Shown in pieces: positions 1-9,659 of a DNA stretch of 64,000 nt. Position numbers and translations under genes: made by a program. The notes beneath the pieces were generated by a model. That model was not told the DNA's origin, made no database searches, and saw only the letters and a list, made by a program, of their open reading frames with translations. Source of the DNA: Nocardioides panacis (lineage in GTDB: Bacteria > Actinomycetota > Actinomycetes > Propionibacteriales > Nocardioidaceae); contig NZ_CP077062.1 in NCBI RefSeq assembly GCF_019039255.1, forward strand, positions 3,472,001 through 3,536,000, given 5' to 3'. The stretch's first letter is position 1, and every line of letters begins with the position of its first letter.

Positions 1-1721
1 GCGGTGACCTCGCCGGAGGCCGTCGCCTCGATGATCGCGTCGCCGTCGCGGCCGTCCTCGTGCGGCACGGTGGTGCCCCACACGGTGCCGAGGTCGACGC
101 GGGCGCCGGCGTCGGTGACCGGGCGGCCGCCGGGCAGCAGGTTCGGCAGGCAGCCGGTCTCGAGCGCACCGCGCTCCCCCGCCCGGCGCGGGACCCACGC
201 GAGCCGGGCACCGGTGGTGCCGGCCAGGGTCAGCGCCGCGGTCAGCGCGCCGGGGACGGTCGCGAGCCGCTCGCCGACCAGGATCACGCCGCCGCCGTCC
301 AGGGCGATCTCGCCGTCGTGGGCGAGCGCCTCCAGCGCGGCGGGCTCGTCGCCCGGTGCGGTGCGGACCAGCGTGCCCTGCATCTTCTGCAGGCCGCGGG
401 AGGTGAACGGGGCGATCGACACGACCCGGGTGCGGCCCTTGCGGGCGGCCTTGCGCAGCCGCAGGAACACGATCGGGGACTCGTCCTCCGGCTCGAACCC
501 GGCGAGCAGCACCACGCTGGCCCGCTCGAGGTCGGCGTAGGTGACCTCGAGGGCCTTGCCGACCACGTGCGCGGCCAGGAAGTCGGCCTCCTCGACGGAG
601 TGCGGGCGGGCCCGGAAGTCGATGTCGTTGGTGCCGAGCGCCACGCGGGCGAACTTGCTGTAGGCGTAGGCGTCCTCGCCGGTGAGCCGGCCGCCGGTCA
701 GCACGCCGACCTTGCCGGCGTGCGCCTGCAGGCCGCGGGCCGCGACCGCGAACGCCTCGGGCCACGAGGCGGGCCGGTGCCGCCCGGTCTCCTCGTCCCG
801 GACGAGCGGCGTGGTGAGCCGGTCCTCCTGGCGGGCGTAGAGGAACGCGAAGCGGCCCTTGTCGCAGTTCCACTCCTCGTTCACGTCCGGGTCGTTGCCG
901 GCGAGCCGGCGGGTGACCTTGCCGCGACGGTGGTCGGTGCGCAGCGAGCAGCCAGCGGCGCAGTGCTCGCACACCGAGGGCGTGGAGACCAGGTCGAAGG
1001 GCCGGCTGCGGAAGCGGTACGACGCCGAGGTCAGCGCGCCCACCGGGCAGATCTGGATCGTGTTGCCGGAGAAGTAGCTCTCGAAGGGCTCCTTCTCGTA
1101 GATGCCGACCTGCTGGAGGGCGCCCCGCTCGATCAGCGCGATGAACGGGTCACCGGCGATCTGCTCGGAGAACCGGGTGCAGCGGGCGCAGAGCACGCAG
1201 CGCTCGCGGTCGAGAAGCACCTGCGCGGAGATGTTGATCGGCTTGGGGAAGGTGCGCTTGGTCCCGCCGCTCTCGGCGAACCGGGACTCGCCGCGACCGT
1301 TGGACATCGCCTGGTTCTGCAGCGGGCACTCGCCGCCCTTGTCGCAGACCGGGCAGTCCAGCGGGTGGTTGACCAGCAGGAACTCCATCACGCCCTGCTG
1401 GGCCTTGTCGGCGACCTTGGAGGTGGCCTGGGTGCGCACGACCATGCCCTCGGTGACCGCGAGGGTGCACGACGCCTGGGGCTTGCCCATGGAGGCGAGC
1501 TCGCCGTTGCGGGGCGCCCACACCTCCACCAGGCACTGGCGGCAGGCGCCGACCGGCGCGAGCAGCGGGTGGTCGCAGAACCGGGGGATCTGGACGCCGA
1601 CCTGCTCGGCGGCCCGGATCACCAGCGAGTCCTTCGGCACGGAGACCTCGACGTCGTCGATGGTCAGCGTGACGAGGTCCGTCTTCTCCACGCTGGTCGG
1701 GCCCGTCGAAACCGTCGTCAT
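1..1721 (-). CDS. nuoG: NADH-quinone oxidoreductase subunit G, partial (C-terminus beyond left edge)
   Basis: Large iron-sulfur subunit of the peripheral arm of complex I, carrying electrons from NuoE/NuoF toward NuoB. The first 573 codons are present and no stop is reached. The N-terminal ferredoxin-like [2Fe-2S] domain shows C49, C60, C63 and C85. It is followed by the His/Cys cluster region [17 protein letters not shown] and a second ferredoxin-type motif ([11 protein letters not shown]), then the molybdopterin-oxidoreductase-like domain. The ATG overlaps the nuoF stop (ATGA), so translation is probably coupled. It is the most downstream nuo gene in view; nuoH-N would lie beyond the edge. 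Confidence 0.97.
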   Translation of the reverse strand, partial: MTTVSTGPTSVEKTDLVTLTIDDVEVSVPKDSLVIRAAEQVGVQIPRFCDHPLLAPVGACRQCLVEVWAPRNGELASMGKPQASCTLAVTEGMVVRTQATSKVADKAQQGVMEFLLVNHPLDCPVCDKGGECPLQNQAMSNGRGESRFAESGGTKRTFPKPINISAQVLLDRERCVLCARCTRFSEQIAGDPFIALIERGALQQVGIYEKEPFESYFSGNTIQICPVGALTSASYRFRSRPFDLVSTPSVCEHCAAGCSLRTDHRRGKVTRRLAGNDPDVNEEWNCDKGRFAFLYARQEDRLTTPLVRDEETGRHRPASWPEAFAVAARGLQAHAGKVGVLTGGRLTGEDAYAYSKFARVALGTNDIDFRARPHSVEEADFLAAHVVGKALEVTYADLERASVVLLAGFEPEDESPIVFLRLRKAARKGRTRVVSIAPFTSRGLQKMQGTLVRTAPGDEPAALEALAHDGEIALDGGGVILVGERLATVPGALTAALTLAGTTGARLAWVPRRAGERGALETGCLPNLLPGGRPVTDAGARVDLGTVWGTTVPHEDGRDGDAIIEATASGEVT

Positions 1722-3028
1722 GCGTTCGCTCCTGCCGGTGCGAAGAGGGTGGAGGCGGCCGGGTCGAACGGGCAGCCGCCCTGCTCGAAGTGGGCGATGT
1801 ACTCGCTGCGGAAGTGCTGGATCGACGACGTGATCGGGCTGGTCGCCCCGTCGCCGAGCGCGCAGAACGACCGGCCGAGGATGTTGTCGCACTGGTCGAG
1901 GAGCGTCTCGAGGTCCGCCTCGGACCCCTGACCGGCCTCGAGCCGGGCCAGCGTCTGGACGAGCCACCAGGTGCCCTCGCGGCACGGGGTGCACTTGCCG
2001 CAGGACTCGTGCTTGTAGAACTCGGTCCAGCGCAGCACCGCCCGCACGACGCAGGTGGTCTCGTCGAAGATCTGCAGCGCCTTGGTGCCGAGCATCGAGC
2101 CGGCCTTGCCGACGCCCTCGTAGTCCAGCGGCACGTCGAGGTGCTCGGCGGTCAGGATCGGGGTCGACGAGCCGCCCGGGGTCCAGAACTTCAGCTCGTG
2201 GCCCTCGCGGACGCCTCCGGAGAGGTCGAGCAGCTGGCGCAGGGTGATGCCGAGCGGGGCCTCGAACTGGCCGGGCCGCGCGACGTGCCCGGACAGCGAG
2301 TAGAGCGTCATGCCCTTGCTCTTCTCGGTGCCCATCGAGCCGAACCACGAGGCGCCGTTGGCGACGATGCAGGGCACCGACGCGATCGACTCCACGTTGT
2401 TGATCACGGTCGGGGCGGCGTACAGGCCGGCGATCGCGGGGAACGGCGGGCGCAGCCGGGGTTGGCCGCGGCGGCCCTCCAGGGAGTCCAGCAGCGCGGT
2501 CTCCTCGCCACAGATGTAGGCGCCGGCGCCGGCGTGCACCGTGACGTCGAGGTCGTAGCCGGAGCCGTGGATGTCCTTGCCGAGATGGCCGGCGAGGTAG
2601 GCCTCCTGGACGGCGCGCTGCAGCCGGCGTACGACGTGCAGCACCTCGCCCCGGACGTAGATGAAGGCGTGGTTGGCACGGATCGCGTAGGAGGTGATCG
2701 CCACGCCCTCGACGAGGGTGTGCGGCGTCGCCATCATCAGCGGGATGTCCTTGCAGGTGCCCGGCTCGGACTCGTCCGCGTTGACCACGAGGTAGTGCGG
2801 CTTGCCGTCACCCTGCGGGATGAAGCTCCACTTCATGCCGGTGGGGAAGCCCGCACCGCCGCGGCCGCGCAGGCCGGAGTCCTTGACCAGCCCGATGACG
2901 TCGTCCTGGGTCATGCCCAGGGCGGTCCTCAGGGCGCCGTACCCGCCGGTGCTCTCGTAGGACTCCAGCGTCCACGGGCGGTCGGTGTCCCAGGCGTTCG
3001 ACAGGACCGGGGTCAGCACGTCAACCAT
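1718..3028 (-). CDS. nuoF: NADH-quinone oxidoreductase subunit F
   Basis: NADH- and FMN-binding subunit that oxidises NADH and reduces FMN, then the 4Fe-4S cluster N3. The 436-residue length fits the family. The glycine-rich flavin/NAD region [13 protein letters not shown] lies at about residues 53-65. The C-terminal cluster motif is [12 protein letters not shown] followed later by SFCALGDGA, giving C-x2-C-x2-C plus a distal Cys. The start ATG shares one base with the restored nuoE stop (TGATG at 3026-3030), and its own stop overlaps the nuoG start. It sits inside the nuo operon. Confidence 0.98.
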   Translation of the reverse strand: MVDVLTPVLSNAWDTDRPWTLESYESTGGYGALRTALGMTQDDVIGLVKDSGLRGRGGAGFPTGMKWSFIPQGDGKPHYLVVNADESEPGTCKDIPLMMATPHTLVEGVAITSYAIRANHAFIYVRGEVLHVVRRLQRAVQEAYLAGHLGKDIHGSGYDLDVTVHAGAGAYICGEETALLDSLEGRRGQPRLRPPFPAIAGLYAAPTVINNVESIASVPCIVANGASWFGSMGTEKSKGMTLYSLSGHVARPGQFEAPLGITLRQLLDLSGGVREGHELKFWTPGGSSTPILTAEHLDVPLDYEGVGKAGSMLGTKALQIFDETTCVVRAVLRWTEFYKHESCGKCTPCREGTWWLVQTLARLEAGQGSEADLETLLDQCDNILGRSFCALGDGATSPITSSIQHFRSEYIAHFEQGGCPFDPAASTLFAPAGANA

Positions 3029-3871
3029 CAGGAGCCTCCCTTGGGGTTCTGCTTGCCGCCGGCGTCCTCGCCGACGGTCTCCGCGCCCGACTCCTCGACC
3101 GCGGTCTCGGACCGGGCCCGGCCCATCGTGGTCTGCGCCCCGAGGTCCTTGCTCCGGCCCTCGGCCGCGCCGGCGGTGACCTCGTCACGGTCGCTGTCGG
3201 GGGGCGGTCCAGCCGTTCTCGCGGGCGATCTGCAGCCCGAGCAGCGAGGCGGGACCGGCAGCCGGACCCTCGTCGGCCCGGTCGTCGGGGAACCCGGCGA
3301 GCACCCGCTCGGCCTCGCGCCAGGTGCAGATGCGCGGCCCGCGGGTGGAGCGGACCTCCTTGCCCTCCCGCAGGTCGTCGACCAGCCGGGTCGCGGACTC
3401 GGGGGTCTGGTTGTCCATGAACTCCCAGTTGACCATCATCACCGGGGCGTAGTCGCACGCCGCGTTGCACTCGAGGTGCTCCAGCGTGATCCTGCCGTCG
3501 TCGGTGGTCTCGTCGTTGCCGACGTCGAGGTGGTCCTTGAGCCGCTCGAAGATCTCGTCGCCGCCCATCACCGCGCACAGCGTGTTGGTGCAGACGCCGA
3601 CGTGGTACTCACCGACCGGGCGGCGCTTGTACATCGTGTAGAACGTCGCGACGCCGGACACCTCCGCGGCGGAGATGCCCAGGATGTCGGCGCACGCCTC
3701 GATGCCGCGCGAGGTCACCCGCCCCTCGACGCTCTGCACGAGGTGCAGCATCGGCAGCAGCGCCGAGCGGGCCTGCGGGTAGCGCGTGGTGATCTCCCGC
3801 AGCTCCGCCAGCACCGAGGCGTCGAAGCCGGCCCCGTTGGTCGGGCTCGTCGTAACCATGTCGTCTGTCAA
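3028..3871 (-). CDS. nuoE: NADH-quinone oxidoreductase subunit E, with an apparent +1 frameshift near its C-terminus
   Basis: Thioredoxin-fold [2Fe-2S] subunit that partners NuoF. The cluster ligands CTNTLC and CNAAC are present. As given, the frame stops at 3185 (228 aa). A G6 run at 3199-3204 sits exactly where the reading changes: dropping one base converts WTAPRQRP-stop into [11 protein letters not shown] and opens an acidic C-terminal tail ending KQNPKGGS, with a stop at 3028-3030 that shares its A with the nuoF start. The restored protein is 280 aa and fills an otherwise unexplained 157-bp gap in a tightly packed operon. The start ATG at 3871 overlaps the nuoD stop. I interpret the break as a sequence error; the core fold is intact in either case. 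Confidence 0.93.
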
Positions 3872-5229
3872 CGGTCTACTCCACCCATCACGGGGTCGAT
3901 CGAGGCGATGGCGACGATGACGTCGGCGACCATGCCGCCCTCGCTCATCACCGAGGTCGCCTGCAGGTTCGTGAACGACGGGTCGCGGAAGTGCGCCCGG
4001 TAGGGACGCGTGCCGCCGTCGGACACCACGTGGGCGCCGAGCTCGCCGCGGGGCGACTCGACGGGGACGTAGGCCTGGCCGGCCGGGACCCGGAAGCCCT
4101 CGGTGACCAGCTTGAAGTGGTGGATCAGGGCCTCCATCGACTCACCCATGATGTGCCGGATGTGGTCGAGGCTGTTGCCCATCCCGTCGGTGCCGACCGC
4201 GAGCTGGCTGGGCCAGGCGATCTTCTTGTCGGCGACCATCACCGGTGCGCCCTCGAGCCCGGCGAGCCGCTCGGCCGCCTGCTCGACGATCTTCAGCGAC
4301 TCCCACATCTCGTCCAGACGGATCCGGAAGCGGCCGTAGGCGTCGCAGGTGTCGCGGGTGGGCACCTCGAAGTCGTAGTCCTCGTAGCCCGAGTAGGGCT
4401 GCGACTTGCGCAGGTCCCACGGCAGGCCCGTCGAGCGCAGCACCGGGCCGGTGAGGCCGAGCGCCAGGCAGCCGGCGAGGTCGAGGTGGCCGATGCCGAC
4501 CAGCCGGCCCTTGAAGATCGGGTTCGCGTTGCACAGCGCGGCGTACTCCGGGAGCCGCTTCTTCATCAGCGCGACGAAGTCCCGGATCTGGTCGAGCGCG
4601 CCGGGCGGCATGTCCTGGGCGACCCCGCCGGGCCGGATGAACGCGTGGTTCATCCGCAGGCCGGTGATCAGCTCGAACAGGTCGAGCACCAGCTCGCGCT
4701 CGCGGAAGCCGATCGTCATCACCGTCAGCGCGCCGATCTCCATGCCGCCGGTCGCGATCGCGACCAGGTGGCTGGAGATCCGGTTCAGCTCCATGAGGAG
4801 GACGCGCATGACCTGCGCCTTCTCCGGGATGTCGGCCTCGATGTCGAGGAGCCGCTCCACGCCCAGGGAGTAGGTGGCCTCGTTGTAGAACGGGGAGAGG
4901 TAGTCCATCCGCGTGCAGAACGTGACGCCCTGCACCCAGGAGCGGAACTCCATGTTCTTCTCGATGCCGGTGTGCAGGTAGCCGATGCCGCAGCGGGCCT
5001 CGGTGACCGTCTCGCCCTCGAGCTCGAGGATCAGCCGGAGCACGCCGTGCGTGGAGGGGTGCTGGGGCCCCATGTTCACGACGACGTGGTCCTCGCCCTC
5101 CTCGGCGAGGCCCTCGGCGATGGTGTCCCAGTCCTGGCCGGTGACGGTGAAGACCCGTCCCGCGGACGTGTCCGCGCCGGGTGCGTAGGGGTCCTGCCCC
5201 TGCTCGGTGGTTGAGCTTGTCGAAACCAT
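3868..5229 (-). CDS. nuoD: NADH-quinone oxidoreductase subunit D
   Basis: 49-kDa-type subunit of complex I which, with NuoB, forms the quinone-binding pocket. The 453-residue length is normal for actinobacteria. Visible family signatures are [15 protein letters not shown] near residue 52, the central [11 protein letters not shown] segment, and the C-terminal [11 protein letters not shown]. It starts at 5229 sharing one base with the nuoC stop (TGATG), and its stop overlaps the nuoE start. The first 35 residues are polar and low in complexity, typical of this clade. Nothing is missing. Confidence 0.98.
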   Translation of the reverse strand: MVSTSSTTEQGQDPYAPGADTSAGRVFTVTGQDWDTIAEGLAEEGEDHVVVNMGPQHPSTHGVLRLILELEGETVTEARCGIGYLHTGIEKNMEFRSWVQGVTFCTRMDYLSPFYNEATYSLGVERLLDIEADIPEKAQVMRVLLMELNRISSHLVAIATGGMEIGALTVMTIGFRERELVLDLFELITGLRMNHAFIRPGGVAQDMPPGALDQIRDFVALMKKRLPEYAALCNANPIFKGRLVGIGHLDLAGCLALGLTGPVLRSTGLPWDLRKSQPYSGYEDYDFEVPTRDTCDAYGRFRIRLDEMWESLKIVEQAAERLAGLEGAPVMVADKKIAWPSQLAVGTDGMGNSLDHIRHIMGESMEALIHHFKLVTEGFRVPAGQAYVPVESPRGELGAHVVSDGGTRPYRAHFRDPSFTNLQATSVMSEGGMVADVIVAIASIDPVMGGVDR

Positions 5230-5999
5230 CAGGTGTACGACCTCCGCGTGTCGGGCGGTGGGATGGTGGCGCCCTTGTACTCGACCGGGATGCCACCGAG
5301 GGGATAGTCCTTGCGCTGCGGGTGCCCGGGCCAGTCGTCGGGCATCTGGATGCGCGTGAGAGCGGGGTGACCGTCGAAGATGATGCCGAAGAAGTCGTAG
5401 GTCTCGCGCTCGTGCCAGTCGCTGGTCGGGTACACCGCGACCACCGACGGGATGTGCGGGTCGCCGTCGGGGCAGGTCACCTCGAGGCGGATCCGCCGGT
5501 TGTGGGTCATCGACAGCAGGTGGTAGACGGCGTGCAGCTCGCGGCCCTGGTCGTCGGGGTAGTGCACGCCCGAGACGCCCGAGCAGAGCTCGAAGCGGAG
5601 CTTCTCGTCGTCACGGAGCAGCTGGGCCACCGCCACGAGGTCGTCGCGCCGGATGAAGAACGTCACCTCGCCGCGGTGCACGACGACCTTCTCGACGGCG
5701 GTGGTCACCCCGGAGCGGGCCAGGCCGCCCTGCAGCGCGTCGGCGACCTCGTCGAACCAGCCGCCGAACGGCCGCGACGTGCCGCCGGGCATCGTGACCG
5801 GGCGGACCAGGCCGCCGTACCCGCTCGTGTCGCCGGTGCCGGTGACGCCGAACATGCCGTGCCGGACGCCGACGACCTCGGGCTCGAGCTGCTGCGGGTC
5901 GGCAGGCAGCTGGTTCTCGACCGCGCGGTCGGTCGCGTCGTCGTCCGTCCCGGGGGTCACCTCCGGGAAGTCCTTGGGCTCCTTGGGGCCTTCGCTCAT
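5229..5999 (-). CDS. nuoC: NADH-quinone oxidoreductase subunit C
   Basis: 30-kDa-type subunit bridging the NADH-oxidising and quinone-reducing parts of complex I. The 256-residue reading begins at ATG 5999, overlapping the nuoB stop. An acidic, disordered N-terminal stretch (about 55 residues) precedes the domain. The family signature appears as [18 protein letters not shown], followed by the [16 protein letters not shown] motif near the C-terminus. It is a separate gene here, not fused to nuoD as in some bacteria. Confidence 0.97.
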   Translation of the reverse strand: MSEGPKEPKDFPEVTPGTDDDATDRAVENQLPADPQQLEPEVVGVRHGMFGVTGTGDTSGYGGLVRPVTMPGGTSRPFGGWFDEVADALQGGLARSGVTTAVEKVVVHRGEVTFFIRRDDLVAVAQLLRDDEKLRFELCSGVSGVHYPDDQGRELHAVYHLLSMTHNRRIRLEVTCPDGDPHIPSVVAVYPTSDWHERETYDFFGIIFDGHPALTRIQMPDDWPGHPQRKDYPLGGIPVEYKGATIPPPDTRRSYT

Positions 6000-6550
6000 C
6001 GCAGCTTCCCCACCATGTCGGAGGTGGACAGGGCGTTCAGGCCCACGGTCTCGTTCTCCTCGATCTCGGCCAGCCGGTTCACGCCGAGCTTCGTGGCCTG
6101 GACCTGCTTGTGCAGCTTGAGGATCGCGTCGATGAGCATCTCCGGCCGCGGGGGGCAGCCGGGGAGGTACATGTCGACGGGGACGACGTGGTCGACGCCC
6201 TGGACGATCGCGTAGTTGTTGAACATCCCGCCCGAGCTGGCGCACACGCCCATCGCGAGGACGTACTTCGGCTCGGCCATCTGGTCGTAGATCTGGCGCA
6301 GCACGGGAGCCATCTTCTGGCTCACCCGCCCGGCGACGATCATCAGGTCGGCCTGGCGCGGGGAGGCGCGGAACACCTCCATGCCGAAGCGGGCCAGGTC
6401 GTAGCGCGGTCCGCCGGACGTCATCATCTCGATGGCGCAGCAGGCCAGGCCGAACGTGGCCGGCCAGAACGACGCCTTGCGCATGTAGCCGGCGACCCCC
6501 TCGACCGTGGTCAGGAGTACGCCGCTCGGCAGCTTCTCTTCGATGCCCAT
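5996..6550 (-). CDS. nuoB: NADH-quinone oxidoreductase subunit B
   Basis: Subunit carrying cluster N2, the last iron-sulfur cluster before quinone. Ligand motifs are clear: [10 protein letters not shown], then GVCASSGG and LPGCPPRPE. The 184 residues match the family. A G6 run at 6150-6155 lies inside the gene but is read correctly as Cys-Pro-Pro-Arg, so it is not an error site. The start lies 14 bp after the nuoA stop, the loosest junction in this operon apart from menJ-nuoA. Confidence 0.98.
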   Translation of the reverse strand: MGIEEKLPSGVLLTTVEGVAGYMRKASFWPATFGLACCAIEMMTSGGPRYDLARFGMEVFRASPRQADLMIVAGRVSQKMAPVLRQIYDQMAEPKYVLAMGVCASSGGMFNNYAIVQGVDHVVPVDMYLPGCPPRPEMLIDAILKLHKQVQATKLGVNRLAEIEENETVGLNALSTSDMVGKLR

Positions 6551-6564
6551 TGCTCTCTAGCCCC

Positions 6565-6924
6565 TCAGTCCCAGTCCAGGCCGCCGCGCCGCCAGACATA
6601 GGCGTACGCGACGAAGACGGTCACGATGAACAGCACCATCTCGATGAGGCCGAACATCTTCATGGAGTCGAAGTAGACGGCCCACGGGTACAGGAACACG
6701 ATCTCGATGTCGAAGACGATGAACATCATCGCGGTGATGTAGTACTTCACCGGGAACTTGCCACCGCCCAGCGCCTGCGGGGTCGGCTCGATGCCGCACT
6801 CGTAGGAGTCGAGCTTCGCGCGGTTGTAGCGCTTGGGACCGGTCAGCGAGCTGACCAGCACCGAGAAGATCGCGAAGCCCGCCGCGATGACTCCGAGCGC
6901 GAGAACAGGTGTGTAGAGCTCCAC
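6565..6924 (-). CDS. nuoA: NADH-quinone oxidoreductase subunit A
   Basis: Small membrane subunit at the junction of the membrane and peripheral arms of complex I. I chose GTG at 6924 because an AGGAGGGA ribosome site lies just upstream and because residues start [10 protein letters not shown], giving a normal 119-aa protein with three hydrophobic segments. The conserved loop Y-x-C-G (SYECGIEPT) and [11 protein letters not shown] are present. The 62-bp gap to menJ has no obvious terminator, so menJ and nuo are likely one transcript. Confidence 0.95.
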   Translation of the reverse strand: MELYTPVLALGVIAAGFAIFSVLVSSLTGPKRYNRAKLDSYECGIEPTPQALGGGKFPVKYYITAMMFIVFDIEIVFLYPWAVYFDSMKMFGLIEMVLFIVTVFVAYAYVWRRGGLDWD

Positions 6925-6986
6925 CGGTGTTCCCTCCTGTCTGTCCGTCTGTGTCGTGCTGCTTCGTGCGGTGCGGTGCTGCCGGG

Positions 6987-8295
6987 TCAGGCCGCGGGTG
7001 CGACCTTGGCCAGCGCGTTGATCACCCGGTCCGAGACGTCGCCGTCCCGGGGATCGGTGAGGTTCGCCATCAGCTTGAGGGTGAACTTCATCAGCGCGGT
7101 GCGTGGCAGGCCGAACTTCGTGGCCTGCTTCATGAACGTCGGGTTGCCGATCATCTTCGCGAAGACCCGGCCGAGCGTGAAGTAGCCGCCGTAGGCCTGC
7201 TCCAGCGCGACCGCGTAGCCCTCGAGCACCCGCTCGCGGGCCGGGCCCTCGGGTCGCGCCAGCGCCTGCACGATCGTGTCGGCGGCCATGTGGCCGGCCT
7301 CCAGCGCGTAGTCGATGCCCTCGCCGTTGAACGGGTTGACCATGCCGCCGGAGTCGCCGACCAGCAGCACGCCGCGGGTGTAGTGCGGCTTGCGGTTGAA
7401 GCCCATCGGCAGCGCGGCCGACCCGATCCGGCCGACGAGGTTCTCCTCGCGGAAGCCCCACTCGGCCGGCGTGTGCTCGAGCCAGCGCTTGAGCACGTCC
7501 TTGTAGTCGACGTTCTGGAAGGCCTTCGAGGTGTTGAGGATGCCGAGCCCGACGTTGGCGGTGCCGTCGCCGACCCCGAAGATCCAGCCGTAGCCGGGCA
7601 GCAGGTTCGACTGGTTCGGCGTGCCGTCCCAGAGCTCGAGCCAGGACTCCATCCACGCGTCGTCGTGGCGGGGCGTCTCGTAGTAGGCGCGGACCGCGAC
7701 CCCCATGGGGCGGTTCTCGCGCCGCTCGAGGCCGAGCGCGATGGCGATCCGCGCGCTGACGCCGTCGGCGGCGATCACGACCGGGGCGGTGTAGGTCTCG
7801 ACCGCGCCCGGGTCGCCGACCCGGCGGCCGCGGTCGTCGACGGCCTTGGCGGTGACGCCGACGACCCGTCCGGTGCGCTCGTCGAGGACCGGTCCGGTGA
7901 CCGCCGTACGCTCCACCAGCCGGGCGCCCGCCTTCTCGGCGTGCCGGGCGAGGATCTCGTCGAGGTCGGTCCGGGTGCGCACCATGCCGTAGGGCGGGAA
8001 CGACGCCAGGTCGGGCCAGGGCAGCTCGAGCCGGTGGCCGGCGCCGACGATCCGCAGGCCGAGGTTCTTCTGCCAGCCCGGGGCGTCGAGGTCGAGGCCC
8101 ATGGCGACCAGCTGCCGGACCGCGCGCGGGGTGAGCCCGTCGCCGCAGACCTTGTCGCGGGGGGAACGCCGCCTTCTCCAGCAGCAGGACGTCCACGCCT
8201 GCGTTCGCGAGGTGGTACGCCGCACTCGCTCCCGCGGGACCGGCGCCGACGACGATGACGTCGGCCTGCCGCGCGTCAGCGGTGGTCCGGGTCAT
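6987..8295 (-). CDS. menJ: Geranylgeranyl reductase-family flavoprotein, probable menaquinone reductase MenJ; apparent +1 frameshift
   Basis: FAD-dependent reductase of the family that saturates isoprenoid side chains; in mycobacteria MenJ reduces one isoprene unit of menaquinone-9. The N-terminus shows a dinucleotide-binding motif (VVGAGPAGASAAYHLA), and the C-terminal half carries GVLLVGDSGGMVNPFNGEGI. The two parts are in different frames. The switch falls at a G6 run, 8159-8164. Removing one base gives the contiguous KAAFPRDKVCGDGL, a hallmark of this family, and a 435-aa protein. ATG 8295 has GAGG about ten bases upstream; ATG 8310 is an alternative start. The gene lies directly upstream of nuoA and near the men genes, which supports the MenJ assignment. 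Confidence 0.85.
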
Positions 8296-8340
8296 GCGTG
8301 GCACCTCATCCATTGGCCTTCGGGGCGTGCGTTGTGCGCA

Positions 8341-8372
8341 TGTGAATTGCTTCACTAGTCAGGCACTGTCGA
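8341..8372 (-). promoter_or_regulatory. Candidate Rex operator and promoter for menJ-nuo
   Basis: The 16-bp inverted repeat TGTGAATTGCTTCACT at 8341-8356 matches the Streptomyces Rex site (TGTGAA-N4-TTCACA) at 11 of 12 conserved bases. On the minus strand a -35-like TCGACA (8367-8372) and a weak -10-like CAATTC (8344-8349) are 17 bp apart, so the operator would cover the -10. Streptomyces Rex is known to control nuo genes. The operator call is fairly strong; the exact promoter is tentative. Confidence 0.6.
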
Positions 8373-8493
8373 GGAGTCTAGAGGCCTGGGTCACATCGCG
8401 CGACCCGGCCCCCGGGTCGTCCCGCCACACCTCGAAACCACCCCCCACCTGGGCATTTAGGTCATGTTCCCGTTGCCAAATTTGTCACCCCGC

Positions 8494-8822
8494 GGCGCCT
8501 CGGGTCGCCGATGCTCCGCCGACCCGGCGCCTCTGGTCGCCGGAGCCCCGCCGACCCGGCGCTCGTGGCTGGCCGGGGTGCCCGCGATGCCCGCGCCCGT
8601 GCCCTCCGACTCCCGCCGCGGCCCCGATCCTCGTGTCGTCGCGGTTGTGGTGGGCGACGGGCGGCCGGTGCGACGACCTGCCGTCCTGCTTCCTGACCTC
8701 GCCTGAGCAACCAGAAGCGCCGGGGCGGCGGGCGCCGGGCAGCCAGAGGCGCCGGGTGGGCGGGCGCCGGGCAGCCAGAGGCGCCGGGTCGGCGGGCGCT
8801 GGGCAGCCAGAGGCGCCGGGTG
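8494..8822. repeat. Two facing arrays of 32-bp tandem repeats in the menJ-menG gap
   Basis: The gene-free stretch 8296-8826 holds a short array with GGCGCCT/GGCGCTC at 8494, 8526 and 8558, and a second array in the opposite orientation with AGARGCGCCGG at 8713, 8745, 8777 and 8809. Both have an exact 32-bp period. Segment 8516-8536 is a perfect reverse complement of 8775-8795 (21 bp). There are no spacers of equal length, so this is not a CRISPR. The right array ends within 5 bp of the menG stop codon. About 140 bp of unremarkable GC-rich DNA separates the arrays. Confidence 0.8.
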
Positions 8823-8826
8823 CGCG

Positions 8827-9516
8827 TCAGGCGGTGGCGCGGTGCAGGGTGACGATGCCGCCGCTGAGGTTCAGCCACTCCGGGCGCTGCCAGCCGGCCT
8901 GCCCGATCCGGTCCGCGAGCCGCTCCTGGTCGGGCCACGCGCGGATCGACTCGGCGAGGTAGACGTAGGCGTCCGGGCTGGAGGAGACCGCGCGGGCGAC
9001 CGTCGGCAGCGCCTTCATGAGGTACTCCACGTAGACCGTCCGGAACGGCGCCCAGGTCGGGTGGCTGAACTCGCAGACGACCAGCCGGCCGCCCGGCCTG
9101 GTCACCCGCAGCATCTCGCGCAGGCCGGCGTCCGGGTCGACGATGTTGCGCAGCCCGAAGGAGATCGTCACCGCGTCGAACGTGTCGTCCGCGAACGGCA
9201 GCCGGGTGCCGTCGCCGGCGGTGAAGCCGAGGTGCGGCCTGGCCCGCTTGCCCACCCGCAGCATCCCGATCGAGAAGTCGCAGGGCACGACGGTGGCGCC
9301 GCGGTCCGCGAACGGCTGGCTCGAGGTGCCGGTGCCGGCCGCCAGGTCGAGGACCCGCTCGCCCGGACGGGGGTCCACGGCGTCCACGACGACCCTGCGC
9401 CAGCGGCGGTCCTGGCCCAGCGAGAGGATGTCGTTGGTGAGGTCGTAGCGACGCGCCACGTCGTCGAACATCGCGGCGACGTCCGCGGGGCGCTTGTCCA
9501 GCTGGGCTCGGGTCAC
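8827..9516 (-). CDS. menG: Demethylmenaquinone methyltransferase
   Basis: SAM-dependent C-methyltransferase (UbiE/MenG family) making menaquinone from demethylmenaquinone, the last ring step. SAM motif I is [11 protein letters not shown] near residue 55. Other family signatures are [18 protein letters not shown] at the N-terminus, FGLRNIVD, and [14 protein letters not shown] 9516 ([17 protein letters not shown]) gives 229 aa, the normal length; the longer open frame upstream is Arg/Pro-rich and not family-like. It is transcribed divergently from menF across 143 bp. Confidence 0.95.
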   Translation of the reverse strand: MTRAQLDKRPADVAAMFDDVARRYDLTNDILSLGQDRRWRRVVVDAVDPRPGERVLDLAAGTGTSSQPFADRGATVVPCDFSIGMLRVGKRARPHLGFTAGDGTRLPFADDTFDAVTISFGLRNIVDPDAGLREMLRVTRPGGRLVVCEFSHPTWAPFRTVYVEYLMKALPTVARAVSSSPDAYVYLAESIRAWPDQERLADRIGQAGWQRPEWLNLSGGIVTLHRATA

Positions 9517-9645
9517 GGGCGCCAGCCTATGCAGCGACGTCGGTCGAGGTGCCCGAGACCCCGGGCGGACGCACGGTCGCCCCGAGGCTCGCACGCCCCG
9601 CACCTCGACCGACGTGCCTCGTGAACCTCGTCCGAGGAACCACCG

Positions 9646-9651
9646 TAGGCT
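9646..9651 (+). promoter_or_regulatory. -10 element TAGGCT of menF, leaderless type
   Basis: TAGGCT ends 8 nt before the menF GTG, so transcription would begin at or next to the start codon. No Shine-Dalgarno sequence is visible. No good -35 was found. Confidence 0.4.
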
Positions 9652-9659
9652 GGGCCACC

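Noticed and set aside
6150-6155. G6 run in nuoB, and similar runs at 28523 (hemL), 43397 (acyltransferase), 44498 (SDR) and 56921 (fusA2).
   Set aside because: All are read in the correct frame through conserved motifs such as LPGCPPRPE and [10 protein letters not shown].
8494-8822. CRISPR-like array.
   Set aside because: The 32-bp units are contiguous with no variable spacers, orientation flips between the two arrays, and no cas genes are present.
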